A DNA stretch of 42,748 nucleotides from Alphaproteobacteria bacterium (GTDB lineage: Bacteria > Pseudomonadota > Alphaproteobacteria > ATCC43930 > CGMCC-115725): the NCBI GenBank assembly GCA_030041335.1, contig JASHOB010000052.1, positions 1-42,748 on the forward strand, in the 5' to 3' direction. Below the pieces are notes generated by a model that was not told the DNA's origin, did no database searches, and worked only from the letters and a program-made list of their open reading frames with translations. Of the stretch, positions 8,387 to 16,003 are shown in pieces. Position numbers and translations under genes: made by a program. Each line of letters opens with the position of its first letter. Within the stretch, counting starts at the first letter, position 1.

Positions 8387-10033
8387 TTACTTTTCCGGCA
8401 AATAGCGCGAGATGGTGGTTTCCTTGGCCGTGATGAACTCCAACAGCACGGGCACGCCCTTGCGGGTCTGTTCGATTCCGCGCCGGATCGCAGGAACGAT
8501 ATCGGCAGGCTGCGTCACGCGCTCGCCGTAGCCGCCGAAGGCACGCGCCATCGCGGCATAATCGCCGGAGATATCGGTCGAGCGGAATTTTTTGGTCGAG
8601 ATCGGCATCACCGCCAACTCGATCGCCATCGAGAAATTATTGAGGAGCACCGACATGATCGGGATCCGCTCGCGTACCGCGGTCTCGAAGTCCATGCCGG
8701 TGAAGCCGATGGCGGCATCACCCCAGACATTGATGCACAGCTTGTCGGGGTGGACGAGCTTCGCGCCCATGGCAAGGCCGAGCCCGTAACCCAGCTGCGT
8801 GGTCTTGCCCCAGCCGATATAGGAGAGCGGCACCTTCGATACCCAGAAGGGCGAAAGCTGGTCGCGAGGACTGCCGGCGTCGTGGGTGATGATGGTGTCG
8901 GCGACATCGACCGTGTGCAGCAAATCCCAGATCACGCGATAAGGCGATAGCGGGGCCTCGTTTGACGTGAGCTTGGGCATCCATTCCTTGAGCCAGGCTT
9001 GGCGCATCTCGGCGATCTCGCTCGCCACGCGCGCGGCGTCGCGCGGTGACGTCACCGTCTTGCCCAATTCCGCCAGCAACGCGTCGAGGGTCAGGCCCGC
9101 ATCGCCGACCAGGCCTACCGTCGCGTAGAGGTCCTTGTTGAGGTGGTTCGGGTCGAGCGTGGCATGGATGAATTTCTTATCCTTCCCCTTTGGCATCGGC
9201 ACGCCGAACGCGGTCTCGGTAAAACTGCAACCGATGCCGAAGATCACATCCGCCTTGTCGAGCCAGTGACGCACCGGCTTCGGCACCGCGACGCCGCCCG
9301 AGCCGAGCGCGAGCTTGTGGTCTTCGGGGAAGCTGCTCTTGCCTTCGAGGCTGGTGCAGACCGGGATCGCCAGCAATTCGGCAAGCCGCCGCAATTGTGG
9401 CCAAGCCTTGGCCCAATGGACGCCCTGCCCGGCATAGATCACCGGTGATCGGGCGTCGGCGAGGAGCTTCGCCGCCGCGCGCACCGCGTTCGGATCCGGC
9501 CCCGACTTGGTGACGACCACCGGCTTGTAGTCGAGTTCGCCCTCGATCTCGGCGTTCCACAAATCGGCCGGCACCTCGACGATCGCGGGGCCGCCGCGGC
9601 CATTGCGCAGCGCCGAAAACGCGCGGCGCATGATATTGGCGACCTCGCCTGGCAGCGTCACGGGCTCGGCGATTTTGGCGATGCCGCGCATTTCGCGGGA
9701 GGCATTGTAATTGGCGCCGATATGGGCCGAGCGGCGGGGATATCCTCCGGGCACCACCAGGATCGGGATCGACTCGCTGTAGGCCTGGGCAATGCCGCCA
9801 TAAGAATTTTCGGTGCCCGGCCCATGTTGCATGCAGAAGGCTCCGAGCTTTTCACCGGAAGTGAGGCGGGAAATGGCGTCCGCCATGTGCAGGCCGATGC
9901 GCTCCTGGCGGACGATGATGGGGCGGATATCAAGCGCCGCCGCGAATTCGATCAGATGATTGACGGGATAGGCGGTGAGCATCTGCACGCCTTCGCGCTT
10001 CATGATCTCCGCGATCGCTTCACCGACTTTCAT
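8387..10033 (-). CDS. thiamine diphosphate-dependent enzyme (acetolactate synthase/2-hydroxyacyl-CoA lyase-like)
   Basis: The 548-residue enzyme has the three domains of the acetolactate synthase superfamily: an N-terminal pyrimidine-binding domain with catalytic Glu44 (VRQERIGLHMADA), a central domain (PVIYAGQGVHW, IFGIGCSF), and a C-terminal TPP-binding domain with the GDxx...NN motif (WGDAAIGF then LLNN). Relatives decarboxylate or ligate 2-oxoacids or cleave 2-hydroxyacyl-CoA to aldehyde and formyl-CoA. Which reaction applies cannot be decided. The start is ATG 10033 with AAAGGAG upstream. It lies 17 bases after the 2-hydroxyacid dehydrogenase gene, so a 2-hydroxy/2-oxo acid intermediate handled by both is a reasonable inference. 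Biosynthetic acetolactate synthase is unlikely because no small subunit gene is near. Confidence 0.87.
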   Translation of the reverse strand: MKVGEAIAEIMKREGVQMLTAYPVNHLIEFAAALDIRPIIVRQERIGLHMADAISRLTSGEKLGAFCMQHGPGTENSYGGIAQAYSESIPILVVPGGYPRRSAHIGANYNASREMRGIAKIAEPVTLPGEVANIMRRAFSALRNGRGGPAIVEVPADLWNAEIEGELDYKPVVVTKSGPDPNAVRAAAKLLADARSPVIYAGQGVHWAKAWPQLRRLAELLAIPVCTSLEGKSSFPEDHKLALGSGGVAVPKPVRHWLDKADVIFGIGCSFTETAFGVPMPKGKDKKFIHATLDPNHLNKDLYATVGLVGDAGLTLDALLAELGKTVTSPRDAARVASEIAEMRQAWLKEWMPKLTSNEAPLSPYRVIWDLLHTVDVADTIITHDAGSPRDQLSPFWVSKVPLSYIGWGKTTQLGYGLGLAMGAKLVHPDKLCINVWGDAAIGFTGMDFETAVRERIPIMSVLLNNFSMAIELAVMPISTKKFRSTDISGDYAAMARAFGGYGERVTQPADIVPAIRRGIEQTRKGVPVLLEFITAKETTISRYLPEK

Positions 10034-10050
10034 GGGCTTGCTCCTTTGAT

Positions 10051-11094
10051 TCAGGTCGCGGGGCCGCGCTCCATCGAATAAGGCTGCCACCGGCGCAAGG
10101 GCCCTTTATCCAGCACCGAGGGATTGACGGGGCTGCGCGGCCACAGGCCCTGCAGCGCCAGCGCAATCTCTTGACCGACGCGGCGGCGCCGCGCCGGATC
10201 GAACCGGGCCGAGGCCGAGGCGACATGAGGCGTCAGAATGACATTGTCCATCTTGAGGAGCGGATTGTCCGGCTTGGGCGGCTCGATTTCCAGCACATCG
10301 AGACCGGCGCCGGCAATCCAGCCTTGTTCAAGCGCCTTGATCAGCGCCGACTCGTCCACCGTGGCGCCCCGTCCCGTGTTGATGAAGATCGCGCCCGGCT
10401 TCATCATCTTGAAGTGCCGTTCCTGCAGGAGGTGATGCGCTGTCGCCGTCGCAGGTGCGTGCATCGACACGAAATCCGATTGTGTCAGCACCTCTTCGAG
10501 CGTCGCCGGCTGGACGCCGTAGGGCGACATCACCAGCTCTTCGATATAGGGGTCGTAGGCCATCAACCGCAAACCGAAGGGCTTGGCGCGCATCGCCGTG
10601 GCGCGCGCCACGTGGCCGAAGGCGATGAAGCCGAGCGCGAGGCCCATCAAGCGCGGCTGGTTCAGGCCCGGCCGTCCGTCGCGCCAGCGCCCCTCGCGGA
10701 CCATGCGGTCCTGCGTCAGCACCCGACGAAAGCTCGACAACAGCAACATCATGGCGTGATCGGCAACCTCCTCGATAAACGTATCGGGGACGTTGGTGAC
10801 GGGAATGCCTTTGGCGGTGGCGGCGGCAACATCGATATAGTCCGAGCCCACGGTGCCGAGGGCGATGATCTTGGCTTTTTCCAACCCGTCGATCATGCGC
10901 CTGGTGAAGTTGCGGCCCTTGGCATAGACCGCGTCGGCGTCATGGGCGTGGGAGATGAATTCGTTTTCCGATTCCGCGGGAATCTCCACAATCTCGGCAT
11001 CGAGCGGGATCAATGCCTCGTTTTCAAAATCGTAATTGCCGGCGACCACGGCAAAGCTCTGCCCCCGTGGCGTCACTACCTTGTATTTGGCCAT
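10051..11094 (-). CDS. D-isomer-specific 2-hydroxyacid dehydrogenase
   Basis: The 347-residue protein has the two-domain fold of NAD(P)-dependent 2-hydroxyacid dehydrogenases, which interconvert 2-oxo and D-2-hydroxy acids. The catalytic residues are present: Arg in INTGRGATVDESAL, Glu in GLDVLEIEPP, His in ILTPHVASAS. The Rossmann glycine motif is unusual: instead of GxGxxG it reads GFIAFG, so the middle glycine is lost, which may weaken or change cofactor binding. The start at ATG 11094 follows GGGAGG. It lies 77 bases after livF and 17 before the TPP enzyme gene. The physiological substrate may be an intermediate of the surrounding pathway; glyoxylate or phosphoglycerate roles cannot be excluded. 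Confidence 0.87.
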   Translation of the reverse strand: MAKYKVVTPRGQSFAVVAGNYDFENEALIPLDAEIVEIPAESENEFISHAHDADAVYAKGRNFTRRMIDGLEKAKIIALGTVGSDYIDVAAATAKGIPVTNVPDTFIEEVADHAMMLLLSSFRRVLTQDRMVREGRWRDGRPGLNQPRLMGLALGFIAFGHVARATAMRAKPFGLRLMAYDPYIEELVMSPYGVQPATLEEVLTQSDFVSMHAPATATAHHLLQERHFKMMKPGAIFINTGRGATVDESALIKALEQGWIAGAGLDVLEIEPPKPDNPLLKMDNVILTPHVASASARFDPARRRRVGQEIALALQGLWPRSPVNPSVLDKGPLRRWQPYSMERGPAT

Positions 11095-11171
11095 CTCGAT
11101 GCCTCCCGCACCATTCTTGTTCCGATTCATCCGGGGTTCGGCCGGCCTTGTCAAATGCCGGTGCGGCAATG

Positions 11172-11912
11172 CTAGTGCGCGGCGGCGCCGGGCTGGTGCC
11201 AGTCTTCGGCGCTGGCGCCCGCGAGCGCCCGCACGCGGGCCTCGTCCCTGGCGAAATCGGCGGCGGCGCCGGAATAGACGACGTGCCCGTCGTCGAGGAC
11301 GTAGGCACGGTCGGCGATCGCGACGGCGGCCCGGACATTCTGCTCGACGAGGAGCACCGAGATGCCGCTGCCGCGCGCGGTCGCCACAACGCGGAAGACC
11401 TCCTGCACCACCAGCGGCGCCAAGCCCTGCGACGGCTCGTCGAGAATAAGGAGCCGGGGATTGAGCAGGAGCGCCCGTGCGATCGCCAGCATTTCCTGCT
11501 CGCCGCCCGAGAGCTGCCGGCCCTTGTTGCCCCGGCGTTGTGCCAGTGACGGGAACAGATCGAACACCCGGGCGAGGGTCCACTCGCCCGGCCGTTCCAC
11601 CGGCACCTTGAGATTTTCCTCGACGGTCAGATTGGGAAAGATGCGCCGCCCCTCCGGCACGTAGCCGACGCCCAACCCCGCGATGCGGTACGGCGGCCAA
11701 TCCGTCGTGGCCTGGCCGAAAATCCGCACCGCGCCGTCGCGTGCCCGGGTCAGCCCGACGAGGCTCCTCAGGGTCGTGGTCTTGCCGGCGCCGTTGCGCC
11801 CCAAAAGCGTGACGATCTCGCCTGCATTCACCTCAAGCCCGACGCCGTGCAGGATGTGGCTCTTGCCGTAATAGGTCTGGAGCCCTTCGGCCGCAAGGGC
11901 AGGGCCGCTCAT
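11172..11912 (-). CDS. livF: LIV-type ABC transporter ATP-binding protein LivF
   Basis: The 246-residue ATPase has the Walker A GRNGAGKTT (about residues 38-46), signature LSGGEQEML, and Walker B LLILDEPSQGL, followed by the switch region LLVEQNV. The phrase TYYGKSHILHGVGLEV and the length are typical of LivF rather than LivG. It sits at the membrane with LivG and energises LivHM for import. Its ATG overlaps the livG stop by four bases (ATGA), as is common in these operons. It is the last transporter gene; after a 77-base gap comes the 2-hydroxyacid dehydrogenase gene on the same strand. Confidence 0.93.
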   Translation of the reverse strand: MSGPALAAEGLQTYYGKSHILHGVGLEVNAGEIVTLLGRNGAGKTTTLRSLVGLTRARDGAVRIFGQATTDWPPYRIAGLGVGYVPEGRRIFPNLTVEENLKVPVERPGEWTLARVFDLFPSLAQRRGNKGRQLSGGEQEMLAIARALLLNPRLLILDEPSQGLAPLVVQEVFRVVATARGSGISVLLVEQNVRAAVAIADRAYVLDDGHVVYSGAAADFARDEARVRALAGASAEDWHQPGAAAH

Positions 11913-12658
11913 GCCGCCTGCCCCAGATAGGCCGTCTGCACCGCCTCGTTGGCGGCGATCTCCGCGGGCGTGCCATCGGCGAGCACCGCGCCCTGGGCCA
12001 GGACCATGACCCGCTCGGCGAGATGGAAGACGACGCGCATGTCGTGCTCGATCAGTATGATGGTAAGTTTCTGATCGCGATGCAGTTTGCGGACGAGCTG
12101 CGTGATGTCGTAGGTCTCCTGGTCGCCCATGCCGGCGGTCGGCTCGTCGAGCAGCAGCAATTTCGGTTTCAACGCCAGCGCCATCATGATCTCGGTGGCG
12201 CGCTGGTCGCCGTGGCTGAGTTCGCCCACGCGGCGGTCGGCCATCGGCGCCAGATTGCTGATCTCGAGCAGGTCGGCGACACGCGCCTTTACCTCGGTCT
12301 GCGCGTCACGTTTCAGGAAAGGGCGGAGGCGGTACCCTGACGCGACCTCGATCGCGATACGCAGATTGTCGCGCACCGACAGTTCGGGAAACACCTCGGT
12401 GACCTGGAACGTGCGCGCGATGCCCCGCCATACCCGCCGCGCCGGCTGGAAGCCGGTAATGTCCTCGCCGTCGAACACGATGCGGCCCGCAGTCGGAGGG
12501 AAAAAACCGGTGATCATATTGAAGAAGGTGGTCTTGCCCGCGCCGTTGGGGCCGATAATGGCGCGCAGCTCGCCCGGCTCGACCGTCATGGTGACACCGT
12601 TGACGGCGACCAGGCTGCCGAAATGGCGCGACAGGTTCCGGACCTCGAGCAGGCTCAC
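11909..12658 (-). CDS. livG: LIV-type ABC transporter ATP-binding protein LivG
   Basis: The 249-residue ATPase has Walker A IIGPNGAGKTTFFNMITG, the Q-loop stretch GIARTFQVTEVFPELSV typical of LivG, signature LSHGDQRATEIMMALAL, where LSHGD replaces the usual LSGGQ as in many LivG proteins, and Walker B LLLLDEPTAGM. It forms a heterodimer with LivF under the LivHM permease. The start is GTG 12658, whose GTGA overlaps the livM stop by four bases; reading further upstream in frame gives sequence that belongs to livM in another frame. Overlap on both sides shows translational coupling across livM, livG and livF. Confidence 0.92.
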   Translation of the reverse strand: MSLLEVRNLSRHFGSLVAVNGVTMTVEPGELRAIIGPNGAGKTTFFNMITGFFPPTAGRIVFDGEDITGFQPARRVWRGIARTFQVTEVFPELSVRDNLRIAIEVASGYRLRPFLKRDAQTEVKARVADLLEISNLAPMADRRVGELSHGDQRATEIMMALALKPKLLLLDEPTAGMGDQETYDITQLVRKLHRDQKLTIILIEHDMRVVFHLAERVMVLAQGAVLADGTPAEIAANEAVQTAYLGQAA

Positions 12659-13602
12659 GGCGCCGCCCGCCGCCGCAACATGCCCAAGAGGCCGCGCGGG
12701 AAGAACATCACGACCAGCACGAACAACAGGCCGATGAACGACATCCAGTTCTCGGTCTGGCTCGAGATATAGTCCTGCAGCACGACATAGATCGCGGCGC
12801 CGATCAGCGGCCCCCAAAAATTGCGCATGCCGCCGAGCACCGCCATGATGACAAAGTCGCCCGACTGGTCCCAGCGCAGGTCGTGGGGATCGGCGAAATT
12901 GTTCAGGAGCGCGTAGAGCGTGCCGGAGAGCGAAACGAATCCGCAGGAAATCACCCACGACAACCAGATATGTCGGTCGATGGGGATGCCGAGAAAGCGC
13001 GCACGGCGCTCGTTCTCGCGGATCGCCAACAGCGTCCGGCCAAACGGCGAGTGCAACAGCGCCGCCATGATCGCGACCGCGACCGCGAACCAGAACAAAC
13101 TCCAGTAATAGAGCGCGCTGTCGCTGTTGAGGATGTCGATGCGGGCGAAGCCGAGATCGACCGGCAGGCGCCGCCACCCCGAAAGTCCGTCATCGCCGCC
13201 GGTGACATCGTTCCAGCGATAGGCGATGAAATAGAACACCTGGCCGAACGCGATGGTCACCATGGCGAAATAGATGCCGCGCAGCCGCACGATCAGCATG
13301 CCGAGGATCATGGCGGCGAGCGTGCCGGCGATGACCCCCAACGCCATGCCGGCCAAGCTGCTCGGGACGAGGTATTTGATGGTAAGGCCGAGGCCATAGA
13401 CCCCGAGCCCGAAATAAGCGGCATGGCCGAACGACAGGACACCGGTAAATCCTAAGAGGAAATTGAGCGACATCGCGGCCAACGCCAAGACGACGACGCG
13501 CGTGCCGAGCGCGGTATAACCGCCGATCCAGTTGAGCCAGAACGGCATCGTCAGCAGCAGCAGCCATACCACCGCGTCGGCGGCGCGTCGGTCGAGCGGC
13601 AT
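12655..13602 (-). CDS. livM: LIV-type ABC transporter permease LivM
   Basis: This permease of about 315 residues has eight to ten membrane segments. The family motif LLGFTGVLSFGHAAYFGLGVYGLG is recognisable in its conserved GxxSxGHAAxxGxGxY core, and the later GGMRNFWGPLIGA segment is the permease-ATPase contact loop. The C-terminus ends in a short basic tail (RRRAAP). I choose ATG 13602, one base after the livH stop; a GTG at 13623 would add seven residues and overlap livH. With LivH it forms the transmembrane channel for the substrate delivered by the binding protein. The 3' end overlaps livG by four bases. Confidence 0.91.
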   Translation of the reverse strand: MPLDRRAADAVVWLLLLTMPFWLNWIGGYTALGTRVVVLALAAMSLNFLLGFTGVLSFGHAAYFGLGVYGLGLTIKYLVPSSLAGMALGVIAGTLAAMILGMLIVRLRGIYFAMVTIAFGQVFYFIAYRWNDVTGGDDGLSGWRRLPVDLGFARIDILNSDSALYYWSLFWFAVAVAIMAALLHSPFGRTLLAIRENERRARFLGIPIDRHIWLSWVISCGFVSLSGTLYALLNNFADPHDLRWDQSGDFVIMAVLGGMRNFWGPLIGAAIYVVLQDYISSQTENWMSFIGLLFVLVVMFFPRGLLGMLRRRAAP

Positions 13603-13603
13603 G

Positions 13604-14470
13604 TCAGAAGCGGCCTTCTTCACCCAAAAGGCCGCGCGGGCGCACCAACAGCACCAGGCCCATCAGCACATAGATGACCGCCTCGCTGGCCGACGGCCAG
13701 AACACCACCGTGATTCCCGAGGCGGCGCCGATCAGCAGGCCGCCCAGCAAGGTACCCGGCAGGCTGCCCAGGCCGCCGATGATGATGGCGACGAAGCTTG
13801 GCATGATCAGCGTCGAGCCCATCGTCGGCTGCAAGCCCAGCATGCCGGCGGCGAGCACGCCGGCCAGACCGGCGAGAAAAATGCCGAGGCCGAAATTCAG
13901 ATTGCGCAGAATCCGGACATTGACGCCCAGCACCGAAACGGTCTCGAGGTCGAGCGTGCCGGCGCGGATGCGCATGCCGAGGCGGGTGTAGCCGAGCAGC
14001 AGGAACAGCGCCGCGACAACGACGATCACCAGCATCACCATGAACAGCCGGTAGCCGGTGAGAAAAAAGAATTCGTTGCTGAGCGGGCTCAACATCCAGG
14101 TCGGTACCGAAAACGGCAGCGTCGACGGTCCCCAGACGTAGCGCGTCCCGTCCTCGAGGATGTAGGCGAGGCCGAACGTCAGCAACAAACTGTAGAGCGG
14201 ATCGCGGCCATAGAGCCGATTGATCAGCACGCGTTCGACCACGATCCCGAGCAACGCCGTCGCCAGCGGTGCCAGAATCAGCGCGCCCCAAAAACCGACG
14301 AACGGCATCAGGGTGAAAGCGAGATAGGCGCCGATGCCGAGAAAGCCGCCATGCGCGAAATTGATCACGCCCGACAGATTGAGGATCAGCGACAGGCCCA
14401 GCGCCATTAGCGCATAGAACGCGCCGATGATCAGCCCATTGAAGACGTTGAACAGGATCAGTTGAGTCAT
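13604..14470 (-). CDS. livH: LIV-type ABC transporter permease LivH
   Basis: The 288-residue permease has about eight membrane helices and LivH hallmarks: NGLIIGAFYALMALGLSL at the N-terminus, INFAHGGFLGIGAYLAF, and the contact loop IIIGGLGSLPGTLLGG near residues 231-246. It pairs with LivM. The start at ATG 14470 fits the family N-terminus; no strong ribosome site is evident. The 166-base leader contains a long imperfect palindrome (14496-14612) separating it from the binding protein gene. That spacing suggests that the binding protein and the permease are made in different amounts from one transcript. Confidence 0.92.
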   Translation of the reverse strand: MTQLILFNVFNGLIIGAFYALMALGLSLILNLSGVINFAHGGFLGIGAYLAFTLMPFVGFWGALILAPLATALLGIVVERVLINRLYGRDPLYSLLLTFGLAYILEDGTRYVWGPSTLPFSVPTWMLSPLSNEFFFLTGYRLFMVMLVIVVVAALFLLLGYTRLGMRIRAGTLDLETVSVLGVNVRILRNLNFGLGIFLAGLAGVLAAGMLGLQPTMGSTLIMPSFVAIIIGGLGSLPGTLLGGLLIGAASGITVVFWPSASEAVIYVLMGLVLLVRPRGLLGEEGRF

Positions 14471-14495
14471 GTGGCCATGGGGAGGATAGGGGCCG

Positions 14496-14612
14496 CGCGT
14501 CCCGCGGCGGCTCGCGCCCGAGCGCGCTCAGGACAAGGCAACGATTTTTGTGCCATCAAGACTTTTGTCCTCATCCCGAGCCGGGCGCGAGACCGCCTCT
14601 TCGCGGGACGCG
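14496..14612. repeat. long imperfect inverted repeat between the binding protein and livH
   Basis: Left arm 14496-14536 and right arm 14565-14612 are reverse complements with a few mismatches and small gaps; the outer ends CGCGTCCCGCG/CGCGGGACGCG and the inner ends AGGACAA/TTGTCCT match exactly. The loop is 28 bases and less GC-rich. In RNA from the minus strand this would form a very stable hairpin just after the binding protein stop. By architecture it resembles the mobile palindromic intergenic repeats of bacteria (REP/RIME-like), with a CTCATCCCGAG core reminiscent of palindromes common in Rhizobiales genomes. A role in protecting the upstream message or damping livH expression is inferred, as for the REP between malE and malF. 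Confidence 0.8.
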
Positions 14613-14636
14613 ACGACCGTCATGCCGCTTGTTCGA

Positions 14637-15902
14637 TCAGGCCGGCCATTTGACGTGGCATCCGGTCTCGGCGACCGGCAACGCCGCCTCATCGCCTTTC
14701 ACCAGTTGATCAACGACGAACAGATCCTCCGGGTCTTTTGCTCCTTGGGCAACGGCGTGACCGACATAAAGCGTTGGCATGAGTTGATGATCGCCGGCGC
14801 GGTAGTAGGTCTTGTTCGGCATCAGCGCGATCTCCGGCGGCAGCGTGAAGCCTTCGAGCGCTTTTGCCATCTTCACTGCGTCGAGGGACTTGGTCTCGTT
14901 GGCGACGAGCGCGCACGTCCAAGCCGCAGTATAGCCGAACCAGTGCCGGGCGGTGGGCACCTTGCCGCCGTTGCGCTTGCGGATCGCGGCGATGAATTCC
15001 GGCAGTCCCTTGATATTTGGTTGGTTCCAATACCATTCGAACACCCAGGTGCCGATGCGCGCGTCGGGAGGAAGGCCCTCCAGCACCTCGAGTTCTTGTT
15101 GCGCGCCGGCGATGTGGAAACGCTTGTCGAGACCGAACTGAACCGCCTGCTTCAGCGAGCTGACCGCGTCCTGGCCTGCGGTCAGGAAGATGATGACGTC
15201 GGGATTGGTCGACTGTGCCTTGATGAGATAGGACGAGTAGTCCGTCGCGCCTAGCGGCGCCAGCGAGGCGCCGGTTTCGATGCCACCGTGAGCCTTTAGA
15301 AAAACCTCGAACCCCTGTTGCAGGGTATGGCCGAAAGCGTAGTCCGGCGTGATGAAGTACCATTTCTTGCCGTATTTGGTGAACAGCGTCTGCGCCACGG
15401 AATTGGTTTCCATGCGCGTCGTGTTGCAGACCCGGAACACGTTCCAATGACAATCGGTGCCGGTCACGGCGTCGGTGTGGCCGCCGGTCACGATGTGAAA
15501 CGTCTTCAATTCGTTCGACACTTCGCCGGTTGCGAGCGCCATCGCCGAATTGACGTTGCCAAGCAAGAAATCGACCTTGTCCCGCTCGATCAGCTTGCGC
15601 GCCTTTTGCACCGCCGTGCCGGTGTCGGCGCTGGTTGAATCCTCGACCAAGAGCTCGACCTTGCGCGCGAGGATGCCGCCCTTGGCGTTGATCTCGTCGA
15701 TCGCCAGTTCGCAGCCGATTTGTTCATTCCTGCCAAGTTCCGCGTAGGTACCTGTCAGCGGGTCGTCCAAGCCCATCTTGACGGTGTCGGCGGCACGGGC
15801 GGAAATGACGAAAGGCGCCGCGACTTGCGCGACCCCGGCCGCTGCGGCGGCCTTGATGACGGTACGGCGATCGAGCATGTCCCTAAGAATTTTATTGGTC
15901 AT
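14637..15902 (-). CDS. ABC transporter substrate-binding protein, LIV type, Tat-exported
   Basis: The 421-residue protein begins with a twin-arginine signal: DRRTVIK, then a hydrophobic stretch AAAAAGVAQVAAPFV and an A-x-A-type cleavage near SARA. The mature part starts VKMGLDDPLTGTYAELG and follows the type I periplasmic binding fold, with KARKLIERDKVDFLLGNVNS and ATDYSSYLIKAQ. Export by Tat means it folds in the cytoplasm first, unlike the Sec-type homologue at 4248. GGAGCG precedes ATG 15902. It is almost certainly the binding component for LivHMGF directly downstream. The pattern resembles family members annotated for aromatic acids, urea or amides; the ligand cannot be named. Confidence 0.9.
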   Translation of the reverse strand: MTNKILRDMLDRRTVIKAAAAAGVAQVAAPFVISARAADTVKMGLDDPLTGTYAELGRNEQIGCELAIDEINAKGGILARKVELLVEDSTSADTGTAVQKARKLIERDKVDFLLGNVNSAMALATGEVSNELKTFHIVTGGHTDAVTGTDCHWNVFRVCNTTRMETNSVAQTLFTKYGKKWYFITPDYAFGHTLQQGFEVFLKAHGGIETGASLAPLGATDYSSYLIKAQSTNPDVIIFLTAGQDAVSSLKQAVQFGLDKRFHIAGAQQELEVLEGLPPDARIGTWVFEWYWNQPNIKGLPEFIAAIRKRNGGKVPTARHWFGYTAAWTCALVANETKSLDAVKMAKALEGFTLPPEIALMPNKTYYRAGDHQLMPTLYVGHAVAQGAKDPEDLFVVDQLVKGDEAALPVAETGCHVKWPA

Positions 15903-16003
15903 CGAACGCTCCCTGTGCCCAGGCGCGGGACCTGGCCGCGACCGGCGTCCTCCTCCGCCCTCGCGCCGACAAGGTAGCGGGCGGCGGGTCGATCCTGCAA
16001 GAC

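Noticed and set aside
13532-14410. Glutamine- and arginine-rich open frame antisense to livH and livM
   Set aside because: Low-complexity composition typical of a shadow frame, opposite clear permease genes.
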